This document shows positions 1 to 5,430 of a DNA stretch of 7,792 nucleotides, piece by piece. The stretch lies in contig JAGVLI010000231.1 of assembly GCA_020054355.1 (NCBI GenBank), positions 1 to 7,792 of the forward strand, written 5' to 3'. Position numbers and translations under genes: made by a program. Source of the stretch: Planctomycetales bacterium (lineage in GTDB: Bacteria; Planctomycetota; Planctomycetia; Gemmatales; Gemmataceae). Position 1 is the first letter of the stretch, and each line of letters begins with the position of its first letter. The notes beneath the pieces were generated by a model. The model saw only the letters and a program-made list of their open reading frames with translations. It searched no databases and was not told where the DNA came from.

Positions 1-123
1 GGCCGCCCGGCGCTCGCGGTCTTCCAGCGTCGGTTCCGGGTCGTCGTCGTCGTGGTAGTGCGGGTCTTCGTACTCTTGCAAGTGCGGCTTCGCGGGCCGC
101 GGGGCTTCTTCAAGATGGTCCAT
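1..123 (-). CDS. Unknown acidic protein, N-terminal part only
   Basis: The minus strand reads from an ATG at 123 for 41 codons without a stop and runs off the window edge. The visible N-terminus is rich in Pro, His, Asp and Glu: it starts MDHLEEAPRPAK and contains the run HYHDDDDPEP at about residues 22-31. No signal peptide or membrane segment is visible in this part. The ribosome-binding site is weak (a purine stretch GATGAG about 8 bases before ATG). Upstream on the same strand lie a hairpin (GCGGAC-N4-GTCCGC at 143-158) and a perfect TATAAT (213-218), so this could be the first gene of a transcript. I do not recognise the family, and the acidic start is not diagnostic. Confidence 0.55.
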   Translation of the reverse strand, partial: MDHLEEAPRPAKPHLQEYEDPHYHDDDDPEPTLEDRERRAA

Positions 124-207
124 GGTGCGTTCTCATCGAAGCGCGGACCTGAGTCCGCAGTCCCATGTGAATTCCAGTCGGTGAACCATGTGCGTGAGCA
201 GGCGTTT

Positions 208-225
208 CCGGGATTATATTCCCGG
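208..225 (-). promoter_or_regulatory. Possible promoter -10 inside a palindrome
   Basis: The minus strand has TATAAT (213-218) framed by a 6-bp inverted repeat CCGGGA-N6-TCCCGG. It lies about 90 bases upstream of the minus-strand start at 123. No acceptable -35 hexamer is seen at 16-18 bases spacing (CGTACT occupies that place), so the element is either a -35-poor promoter, an operator, or chance. A second small palindrome (143-158) would lie in the 5' untranslated RNA. The rest of the 299-base spacer 124-422 holds only the heptamer repeat listed separately. Confidence 0.25.
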
Positions 226-340
226 TCTCGGGGTAAGTACGCGCAATTTTCGACAAAATTACGAGTTGCGGTAGATGCGCGAAGTGTGCGGTCAATCCGG
301 CCGATTTCAGGGCTGACGTGGGGCGGCGCTTGAAGTAAAT

Positions 341-372
341 AGCTGATCGCTATCAGCTGTCAGCTGTCAGCT
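341..372. repeat. Heptamer tandem repeat with hairpin
   Basis: TCAGCTG is repeated head to tail from 353 to 372 (two full copies plus six bases). The first copy also closes an inverted repeat AGCTGAT (341-347), four-base loop, ATCAGCT (352-358). It sits about 50 bases beyond the stop of the minus-strand TPR gene, where a hairpin could end transcription, but no U-rich tail follows. It is more likely an intergenic simple or dispersed repeat. Confidence 0.6.
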
Positions 373-422
373 AGTCATTTATTTCGCGGCCCATTTTCAA
401 GCCAGCGCGGAACCACGAGCGG

Positions 423-1070
423 TCAATCCGGCTGCGGTTTCGCGATGCCTGTCGCCTTGAACTCCTTGAGCCGTTTGGCGACCTCTTGCTGGCCGGGATC
501 GTCGGCTGCGATCCGCTCGTAGAGCACCAGCGCCCGCTCCGGCCGCTGCATGGCCTCGTAAAGCAGGCCCAGTTCGATCAGCGCCCGCTGATTGCGCGGG
601 TCCAACTCCAGGGCCTGCTGCAAGCGCGCCTGGGCTTGCGGCAAGTCGCCCGCTTGATGCAAAAACCAGCCATCCAGGGCGAAGGCATTGGCGTTCTTCG
701 GTTCCGCCTGCAGCCAGTCCTGCGCCGACCGTTCGGCTTCGGCGCGCCGGCCCATTTGCAGCAGCAAGGCCGCCCGCGCGAAACGACAGGGCACATGATT
801 GGCATCGTGCTTCAGGCAGTCGTTATAATAGCGTTCGGCTTGCTGCAAGTTGCCCTGGCGATGGCAGCATTCGCCCAGGTTGTAGAGCAGTCCGGCGTCG
901 TCCGGCTTCAGGGCCAGCGCTGCCTGAAAGGTCTCCTGGGCTTCCGGATACGCGCCGTGAGCGAACAGATGCACACCGTCCGCGTTGTATTCGTGGACGC
1001 GCTCGTCGCGGGGCGCGTTGCACCCCGCCAGGCAGCAGCCCAGCACGGCCAGCGGATAGAGATAGCGCAT
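423..1070 (-). CDS. TPR-repeat lipoprotein
   Basis: This gene encodes 215 residues. The start at 1070 is chosen because GGGGAG lies 8 bases upstream and because it yields a clean lipoprotein signal: a short hydrophobic stretch (3-14) ending in the lipobox LAGC, with Cys17 as the acylation site. The in-frame ATG at 1241 would add 57 Arg-rich residues that hide the signal. After the signal come five 34-residue TPR units at about 25-58, 59-92, 93-126, 127-160 and 161-194. They have typical features such as YNLGECCHRQGNLQQAERYY and the Pro near each unit's end (LKPDD, AEPKN, LDPRN, DDPGQ). The last 20 residues are a charged tail. Such proteins act as protein-binding scaffolds in envelope assembly or secretion. 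No neighbour identifies a partner, and the specific role is unknown. The gene is alone on its strand here and divergent from the esterase. Confidence 0.85.
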   Translation of the reverse strand: MRYLYPLAVLGCCLAGCNAPRDERVHEYNADGVHLFAHGAYPEAQETFQAALALKPDDAGLLYNLGECCHRQGNLQQAERYYNDCLKHDANHVPCRFARAALLLQMGRRAEAERSAQDWLQAEPKNANAFALDGWFLHQAGDLPQAQARLQQALELDPRNQRALIELGLLYEAMQRPERALVLYERIAADDPGQQEVAKRLKEFKATGIAKPQPD

Positions 1071-1231
1071 GAGAGATTCTCCCCGGTCTCGGACGATAGC
1101 CGGGCCGCCATAAAATGGAAGTCGAATTCGCCGTCGCCTAACCAGCGGTATCTCTCCGAGTTGCGCAGCCATCGCCGCTTGACGCGAAGAAACCCGGCTC
1201 CCTTGCCGGGGTTGGATAGAATGAGAGCGCT

Positions 1232-1295
1232 CGTGGGTCACGATTCCAATCGTGACAACCCAGGAAGACCCTCACGATCGGCATCGTAACCCACG
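1232..1295. repeat. Nested palindromic element between divergent genes
   Basis: The outer arms CGTGGGTCACGAT (1232-1244) and ATCGTAACCCACG (1283-1295) are inverted copies with one mismatch. Inside the left half there is a perfect 9-bp inverted repeat GTCACGATT-CC-AATCGTGAC (1237-1256). The 64-base unit can therefore fold in two ways. It lies in the 259-base spacer between the TPR gene and the esterase. I see no strong -35/-10 pair in that spacer, so the divergent promoters are not located. It looks like a REP/MITE-type dispersed repeat, but a regulatory palindrome cannot be excluded. Confidence 0.65.
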
Positions 1296-1329
1296 GCCAA
1301 TTCGCAATTGCCAATAGAAGGTGCAAGCC

Positions 1330-2190
1330 ATGACCGACCGAGCCATCCTGATTGCCCTGGCATGCCTGGGATTCACCAGTTTCGGCAGTGCCGCGGAGAA
1401 TGTTCCCGCCGCCAAGCAATACGAGGTCCAGACCCTCAAGGACCTCGCTTACCACGAAGGCGATGACGCCGACCCGATCAAGCACAAGCTCGACCTGTAC
1501 GTGCCGAAGGATGCCAAGGACTATCCAACCGTCGTCTTCGTCCACGGCGGGGCCTGGGTGTTCGGCGACAAGAGCCAGCTGGGCATCTACAGCAGCATCG
1601 GCAAGAGCCTGGCCCGCCAGGGCATCGCCGCCGCCGTCGTCAACTATCGGCTGTCGCCCAAGGTTCAGCATCCCGAGCACGTCAAGGACGTGGCCCGCGC
1701 CTTCGCCTGGACCCATCAGAACATCGCCAAGCACGGCGGCAACGCCGAAAAACTCTTCGTCTGCGGGCATTCCGCCGGCGGCCATCTGACGGCGCTGCTG
1801 GCCTCGGACGAGACATACTTGAAGGCGCACAACCTGTCGCTGAAGTGCATCAAGGGCGCTGTGCCGATGAGCGGCGTCTACCTCATCGGCGAGGGCTTTC
1901 TGCCCCAGGTTTTCGGCAAGGACGCGGAGAAAGCGAAGCTGGCTTCCCCGCTAGCCCACGTCAAGGCGGACCTGCCGCCCTTCCTGATTATCCACGCCGA
2001 CAAGGACATGCCGCTCTGCGACAAGATGTCCGCCACGTTCTGCAATGCCCTCAAGGACAAGCAATGCACGGCGGAACTCTGCGAGGTCAAGGACCGCAAC
2101 CACATGTCGATCATCATGAGCTTTTCCAAGGAGAGCGACCCAGCGATGCAAGCGCTGGTGTCGTTCGTTCGCAAGCAATCCGAGAAATGA
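1330..2190 (+). CDS. Exported alpha/beta-hydrolase esterase
   Basis: This gene encodes 286 residues of the carboxylesterase / BD-FAE-like branch of the alpha/beta-hydrolase fold. The ATG at 1330 is preferred because AGAAGG lies 8 bases before it; a GTG at 1321 would overlap that site. Residues 1-22 form a signal peptide (hydrophobic core ILIALACLGF, cleavage near GSAA), so the enzyme acts outside the cytoplasm. The oxyanion-hole motif HGGAW is at 72-76, the nucleophile elbow GHSAGG at 146-151 (Ser148), the probable acid Asp226 in HADKD, and the His258 base in RNHMS. The length is normal for single-domain esterases. Family members hydrolyse carboxylic esters such as acetyl or feruloyl groups on polysaccharides; kynurenine formamidase is a relative, but the signal peptide argues against it. 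The substrate cannot be read from the sequence. The stop is three bases from gluQ, so the two are probably co-transcribed. Confidence 0.88.
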   Translation: MTDRAILIALACLGFTSFGSAAENVPAAKQYEVQTLKDLAYHEGDDADPIKHKLDLYVPKDAKDYPTVVFVHGGAWVFGDKSQLGIYSSIGKSLARQGIAAAVVNYRLSPKVQHPEHVKDVARAFAWTHQNIAKHGGNAEKLFVCGHSAGGHLTALLASDETYLKAHNLSLKCIKGAVPMSGVYLIGEGFLPQVFGKDAEKAKLASPLAHVKADLPPFLIIHADKDMPLCDKMSATFCNALKDKQCTAELCEVKDRNHMSIIMSFSKESDPAMQALVSFVRKQSEK

Positions 2191-2193
2191 ATC

Positions 2194-3168
2194 GTGATTA
2201 GCCGCGAGCCGAAGGCGAGCGCTTTTTCCGCTCCTCCCACCGGCCGGCTGGCCCCATCGCCGACCGGGGCGCAGCATGTCGGCAACGCCCGCACTTACCT
2301 GATCGCCTGGCTGGCAGCCCGGCAGGCCAGCGGCCGAGTGGTCCTGCGCATCGAGGACATCGACTCGCCGCGAGTCAAGGCAGGCGCTTTCGAGCAAACC
2401 TGCGAAGACCTGCGCTGGCTCGGACTGGACTGGGATGAAGGGCCGATCATCCAAACCCAGCGTCTGCCGTTTCATCAGGCGGCTTTCGAGCGGCTGCGGA
2501 GCCAGGAACTGGTTTATCCCTGCACCTGCACGCGCGGCGACATCGAACGCGCCGCCAGCGCGCCGCATCTCGACCACGAAGGGCCGCGTTATCCCGGCAC
2601 CTGCGCCCACCGCCGTGTCGCTGACGCTGCACTAATGGGCGTTCGGCCCGCCTGGCGGTTTCACATCCCTGCCGACACCCCTAGCTTCCATGATGCCTTT
2701 CTGGGCGCGCAGCACTTGGACCTGCATGCCGTGGGTGGCGACTTCGTGGTCTGGAAATTCGCGGACACCCCAGCTTACCAGCTCGCCGTGGTAGTCGATG
2801 ACGCCGCCCAGGGCGTAACCCAGGTAATCCGCGGCGACGACCTCGTGACTTCGACTCCCCGACAGTTGCTGCTTTACAGCGCGCTAAGCCTGCAACCACC
2901 CTCCTTTTGCCATGTGCCGCTGGTCGTCGGACCCGATGGCCGTCGCCTGGCCAAACGCCACGGCGATACGCGCCTCTCCGCACTGCGAGAACAGGGCGTG
3001 CGGCCCGAAGCGCTCCTCGGCCTGCTCGCCTGGTCCTGCGGCTGGTTGCGCGCCGTCGAGCCGATCTCCGCGCGGGAATTGTTGCCGCTCTTTCGCCTGG
3101 ATACCATTCCTCGCCAGCCCTTCGTCCTGGAACCTGCCCTGCTGCGGGGCATTGGGTATTCCGGGTGA
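2194..3168 (+). CDS. gluQ: Glutamyl-Q tRNA(Asp) synthetase
   Basis: This gene encodes 324 residues: a class I glutamyl-tRNA synthetase catalytic core without the C-terminal anticodon-binding domain of GltX (about 470 residues or more). That truncation defines GluQ-RS, which activates Glu and attaches it to queuosine at the wobble position of tRNA-Asp. Visible motifs are RLAPSPTG (18-25), the HIGH-type signature HVGN (28-31), the conserved RIEDID (52-57), and the Zn site Cys110-x-Cys112 ... Tyr133-x3-Cys137, which matches the GluQ pattern. Also present are the AYQLAVVVDD core (194-203) and KRHGD (254-258) in place of KMSKS. The GTG at 2194 is the only possible start: an in-frame stop lies directly upstream (2188-2190, the esterase stop) and no later start codon precedes the conserved core. 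No Shine-Dalgarno is evident, so coupling to the esterase is likely. Codons 2-10 fall within a repeated element. Confidence 0.9.
   Translation: MISREPKASAFSAPPTGRLAPSPTGAQHVGNARTYLIAWLAARQASGRVVLRIEDIDSPRVKAGAFEQTCEDLRWLGLDWDEGPIIQTQRLPFHQAAFERLRSQELVYPCTCTRGDIERAASAPHLDHEGPRYPGTCAHRRVADAALMGVRPAWRFHIPADTPSFHDAFLGAQHLDLHAVGGDFVVWKFADTPAYQLAVVVDDAAQGVTQVIRGDDLVTSTPRQLLLYSALSLQPPSFCHVPLVVGPDGRRLAKRHGDTRLSALREQGVRPEALLGLLAWSCGWLRAVEPISARELLPLFRLDTIPRQPFVLEPALLRGIGYSG
2198..2221 (+). repeat. Gene-junction repeat, copy 1
   Basis: TTAGCCGCGAGCC (2198-2210) followed by four variable bases and GCGAGCG (2215-2221) matches the element at 6333-6356 at 21 of 24 positions. This copy lies just after the esterase stop and supplies codons 2-10 of gluQ. 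The placement suggests a small mobile or dispersed repeat that has been absorbed into a coding N-terminus. Confidence 0.6.
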
Positions 3169-3253
3169 GCCGCGCTTCCGGATTGCAATTGCCTTTCTCC
3201 GCCGACATCGGTTATCGCACGCCGTTCGTCGGATCGTGGGCCGCCGGGCCAAT

Positions 3254-3328
3254 TCGTAGGGTCCGCTGTGCGGACCATTGAATGGCCTGATTCGTGACGG
3301 CTCATGGTCCGCACAGCGGACCCTACGA
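3254..3328. repeat. REP-like pair of inverted palindromic units
   Basis: A 25-base unit at 3254-3278 recurs as its exact reverse complement at 3304-3328, with a 25-base spacer. Each unit is itself a palindrome, GGTCCGC-TGT-GCGGACC (3260-3276). Two inverted palindromic units around a short spacer is the BIME arrangement of REP elements. It occupies most of the second half of the 194-base spacer between gluQ and the DUF1573 gene. It may stop or stabilise transcripts after gluQ, but no U-rich tail marks a standard terminator. No RAYT transposase gene is present in the window. Confidence 0.85.
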
Positions 3329-3362
3329 TCCGCAATCGCTGGACATCTGGAGAGACAGATAA

Positions 3363-4400
3363 ATGCAGCGCCACGAATTCAACGATCCCCGTCATCATTT
3401 CGCTCACCTGGCGGGCGTATTCGGCATGTTGTCGGGCCTGCTGCTGGCACCGCCATCGGCTTCCGCCCAGCTGCACTTTGCCGAGCCTGCCGTGAATGCC
3501 GGCACGGTACTCGCGGGCAAGCCCCTGTCGGGCCAGTTCGAGTTCCACAACGCCGGAGCGCAGCCCATCCAGTTCATCGACGCCAAGCCGAGCTGCGCCT
3601 GCTTGAAGCCCCAGCTGCCCCAGCAGCCAGTGCCGCCGGGCGGCAAGGGCACGATCGAAATGGCGGTCAACACCTTGGGCCAGCCCGCCGGCCCGTCCGC
3701 GTGGGCCGCGCGCATCCAGTATCGCCAGGGCGACCGCACGGCCGAATGCACGCTGGTCCTCAAGGCAGACTTGATCGCCGAGGTCAGCTGCGAACCGGCT
3801 GCCCTGCAGCTGCTGGCCAGCCAGACCTTGCAAGCGCAAGTCATCATCAAGGACACTCGCCCGCAGCCCTTCGCCATTCGTTCGGTGCAAACGACTTCCC
3901 CGCATCTGAAGGCCGTCGCCAAATCGCCGGACGCAACGAACAGCGGCACCCGCTGGGCCATCCGCATCGAAGTGACGGATGATTATCCCGACGGCCGGCG
4001 CGAGGAGATCGTCAGCATTCACACCGACGACCAGGTCTACCGCGAATTGAAAGTGCCCGTGACCATCGTGAAGACCTCCCGGCAGCGCGTCTCGGCCACG
4101 CCGGCGGAAGTGAAGCTGGAAGCCGTCCCCGGCCAGGCGGCCGCCAAGGTCGTGCTGCTCCGCGATGCCGACGGCCAGTCCGTCGTGATCGACAGCGTAA
4201 CCGCCGACAACCCGGTGGTCTCGTGCAGCTGGGCATCGGGGCCGGGAAGCATGGCCACCCTGAAAGTGCGCTGCGCCTCGGTGTCCGCGTCAGCTGACGT
4301 CTTGCGGACCACCCTGCGCATCCAGGTCAAGGAGCCGGTTGCGCAGACCTTGACCGTGCCGGTGGAGGTCCGTGCCCTGCCGGTGATTGCGGTTCCCTGA
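3363..4400 (+). CDS. Exported DUF1573 protein
   Basis: This gene encodes 345 residues. GGAGAG lies 8 bases before the ATG. A signal peptide (hydrophobic 16-29, cleavage after SASA, near residue 35) predicts export. Residues about 36-138 form a DUF1573 module (an Ig-like beta-sandwich): FEFHNAGAQPIQF (59-71), then PSCACLKP with Cys78 and Cys80, then the PPGGKGTIEM strand (91-100). A second beta-rich repeat at about 139-237 and a third at about 243-340 resemble the first in strand pattern (VPVTIVK, VPVEVRA) but lack the CxC motif. The family is common in Planctomycetes and Bacteroidetes, and its function is unknown; Ig-like stacks suggest binding or structural work at the cell surface. It sits alone between a REP-like element and the mraZ promoter. 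No terminator is visible after its stop, so some read-through into mraZ is possible. Confidence 0.82.
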   Translation: MQRHEFNDPRHHFAHLAGVFGMLSGLLLAPPSASAQLHFAEPAVNAGTVLAGKPLSGQFEFHNAGAQPIQFIDAKPSCACLKPQLPQQPVPPGGKGTIEMAVNTLGQPAGPSAWAARIQYRQGDRTAECTLVLKADLIAEVSCEPAALQLLASQTLQAQVIIKDTRPQPFAIRSVQTTSPHLKAVAKSPDATNSGTRWAIRIEVTDDYPDGRREEIVSIHTDDQVYRELKVPVTIVKTSRQRVSATPAEVKLEAVPGQAAAKVVLLRDADGQSVVIDSVTADNPVVSCSWASGPGSMATLKVRCASVSASADVLRTTLRIQVKEPVAQTLTVPVEVRALPVIAVP

Positions 4401-4482
4401 CCGCAAAATCCGCAAGACTGGCAGCCTCGACCGTCGCACGCTCGAACTTGAGATTGAATTGCTAATGTTCGCCGTTTCCACC

Positions 4483-4510
4483 TTGATTCGCCGAATCACC
4501 GGGATATAGT
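4483..4510 (+). promoter_or_regulatory. Sigma70-type promoter of mraZ
   Basis: The -35 TTGATT (4483-4488) and -10 TATAGT (4505-4510) are separated by 16 bases. Each hexamer departs little from consensus. Transcription should start near 4517, inside the TGGG box array, giving a leader of about 65 bases before the mraZ ATG. Confidence 0.65.
4484..4498. promoter_or_regulatory. 15-bp palindrome over the mraZ -35
   Basis: TGATTCG-C-CGAATCA is a perfect inverted repeat that overlaps the -35 and lies within the promoter spacer, a place where a dimeric repressor could block RNA polymerase. The right half (CCGAATCA) recurs as a direct copy at 4556-4563 in the mraZ leader. The cognate protein is unknown. 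Confidence 0.4.
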
Positions 4511-4513
4511 TGG

Positions 4514-4548
4514 TGGTGGCTTGTGGGTGAAAGTGGGTAACAGTGGGA
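4514..4548 (+). promoter_or_regulatory. MraZ operator: TGGGN boxes at 10-bp spacing
   Basis: TGGGT (4524-4528), TGGGT (4534-4538) and TGGGA (4544-4548) lie exactly 10 bases apart, with a degenerate fourth box TGGTG (4514-4518) in the same phase. In Escherichia coli, MraZ binds three TGGGN repeats separated by 5-nt spacers upstream of its own gene. The array here begins just after the -10 and covers the expected transcription start, so MraZ binding should repress the promoter. Confidence 0.85.
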
Positions 4549-4551
4549 GCC

Positions 4552-4569
4552 TGGCCCGAATCAGGGCCA
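4552..4569 (+). other. Leader hairpin before mraZ
   Basis: TGGCCC (4552-4557) and GGGCCA (4564-4569) pair around the six-base loop GAATCA. The hairpin would hide the AGGG that could serve the GTG at 4574 and leaves GAAG (4571-4574) free, 8 bases before the ATG at 4583. It could tune mraZ translation. Confidence 0.4.
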
Positions 4570-4582
4570 CGAAGTGGTCGCC

Positions 4583-5023
4583 ATGCTCCTCACCGGAACT
4601 TACCCTCGCACCCTGGATGACAAGAAGCGTCTGACGTTCCCGAAGCGTGTCCGCGAATTGCTCGGCGACCCGGAAACCTTGTACGTCACGCCCGGTCCCG
4701 ATCAGAGCCTCTGGCTGTACACGCAAGCGGGACTGGAGCAATTGTCGGCGAAGCTAGACCAGACGCCGGCCACGGACGCCGAAGCCCGCGTCTTTCGCCG
4801 CCTGTACTTCGCCCAGACCGAAGCGGTCGATGTGGACCGCACCGGAAGAATCCTGATTCCGGACCGGCTGATGCAGTTCGCCGGCCTGGGGCACGAAGCG
4901 GTCCTGATCGGCGTGCGGGACCATCTGGAACTCTGGGACGCCAACCGCTGGCAGCAATACCTGAACCAGCACGCGCCCCAGTTCGACGCCGTCGCCGAAA
5001 AGGCGTTTCACGCAAAAAGCTGA
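4583..5023 (+). CDS. mraZ: Transcriptional regulator MraZ
   Basis: This gene encodes 146 residues, the usual MraZ length. It holds two AbrB/SpoVT-like swapped-hairpin repeats. Repeat 1 begins TGTYPRTLDDKKRLTFP (4-20) with DxxxR at Asp12-Arg16. Repeat 2, AVDVDRTGRILIP (81-93), has DxxxR at Asp85-Arg89 and runs into the conserved GVRDHLELWDANRW (110-123). Both DNA-contact motifs are intact. MraZ oligomers bind TGGG-type direct repeats and control the dcw cluster; such repeats stand just upstream. The ATG at 4583 is chosen because family members begin M-(L/F)-x-G and because GAAG is 8 bases upstream. The GTG at 4574 would add three residues and is the main alternative. rsmH follows after an unusually long 407-base gap. 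Confidence 0.93.
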   Translation: MLLTGTYPRTLDDKKRLTFPKRVRELLGDPETLYVTPGPDQSLWLYTQAGLEQLSAKLDQTPATDAEARVFRRLYFAQTEAVDVDRTGRILIPDRLMQFAGLGHEAVLIGVRDHLELWDANRWQQYLNQHAPQFDAVAEKAFHAKS

Positions 5024-5087
5024 ATGAGCGCCCGTGGCGGTCGGCAAGCCAGAGAGGTTGCGGTTCAAGGGATCCAGTGCCGCAAAT

Positions 5088-5115
5088 GGTTAGCAGCCAC
5101 TAACCCTTATTGATT
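5088..5115 (+). terminator. Possible weak terminator or attenuator after mraZ
   Basis: GGTTAG (5088-5093), loop CAGCCA, CTAACC (5100-5105) form a perfect 6-bp stem followed by CTTATTGATT. The stem has only three G-C pairs and the tail is only partly U-rich, so termination would be partial. An 11-base near-palindrome TCTCATTGAGA (5115-5125) follows directly. Confidence 0.3.
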
Positions 5116-5165
5116 CTCATTGAGACTGGCACGGGGGTGTCAGTGATATGAAATGAAACGAAACG

Positions 5166-5410
5166 GCGGCGGTGAGCCGCAAGTAGGGAACGGAATCACG
5201 ACACCGAAACGGGGCCGAGTGGACCGGCGGACATGAGCAGATGACTGCCGGACCCGAGACCGCTGCCCGATCCTCCCAGCTTGGGACGCGGTCTTTCGCA
5301 AGGCCCCAGACAACCCCAGGCCCGGCTCCTCCGGGAACCGGGCCTGGGTGGAACCAGAAGAAGTGAGCTTGCTTGAGGACAGAGAAGAAGGCCCCTCAAT
5401 CAATCACTTC
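5166..5410 (+). ncRNA. Candidate structured leader RNA of rsmH
   Basis: The 407-base mraZ-rsmH spacer (5024-5430) has no convincing ORF but holds consecutive stems on the plus strand. They are GCGGC/GCCGC (5166-5180); CCGGC/GCCGG extended by GG/CC across an A-A mismatch (5221-5254); AGACCGC/GCGGTCT enclosing TCCCA/TGGGA (5257-5294); the perfect 11-bp CCCAGGCCCGG/CCGGGCCTGGG (5315-5348); and GAAGTGA/TCACTTC enclosing TTGAGG/CCTCAA (5360-5410). The last presents a purine loop with AGAAGAAGG and ends 20 bases before the rsmH ATG. It does not match RNase P, tmRNA, SRP or any riboswitch core I know. I infer a cis-regulatory leader; high GC makes chance stems common, so covariation is needed to trust it. 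Confidence 0.4.
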
Positions 5411-5430
5411 CCGACACCTGAGCAAGTCCG

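Noticed and set aside
1071..1241. Upstream ATG extension of the TPR lipoprotein
   Set aside because: The added 57 residues are Arg-rich, start within the palindromic element, and would mask the lipoprotein signal; the internal ATG has GGGGAG at the right spacing.
486..1289. 267-codon plus-strand ORF opposite the TPR lipoprotein
   Set aside because: It mirrors the TPR repeats in antisense; the minus strand has a lipobox, TPR periodicity and a Shine-Dalgarno.
2874..4022. 382-codon minus-strand ORF across gluQ and the DUF1573 gene
   Set aside because: It runs antisense through two well-supported genes and the REP-like pair and is Arg-rich low complexity without motifs.
5024..5113. 29-residue ORF starting directly after the mraZ stop
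   Set aside because: It has no Shine-Dalgarno, no hydrophobic or motif content, and it overlaps the putative terminator stem.
5140..5403. 87-codon minus-strand ORF in the mraZ-rsmH spacer
   Set aside because: It has low-complexity Ser/Arg/Pro content and no clear ribosome-binding site. The region is better explained by stem-loops on the plus strand.
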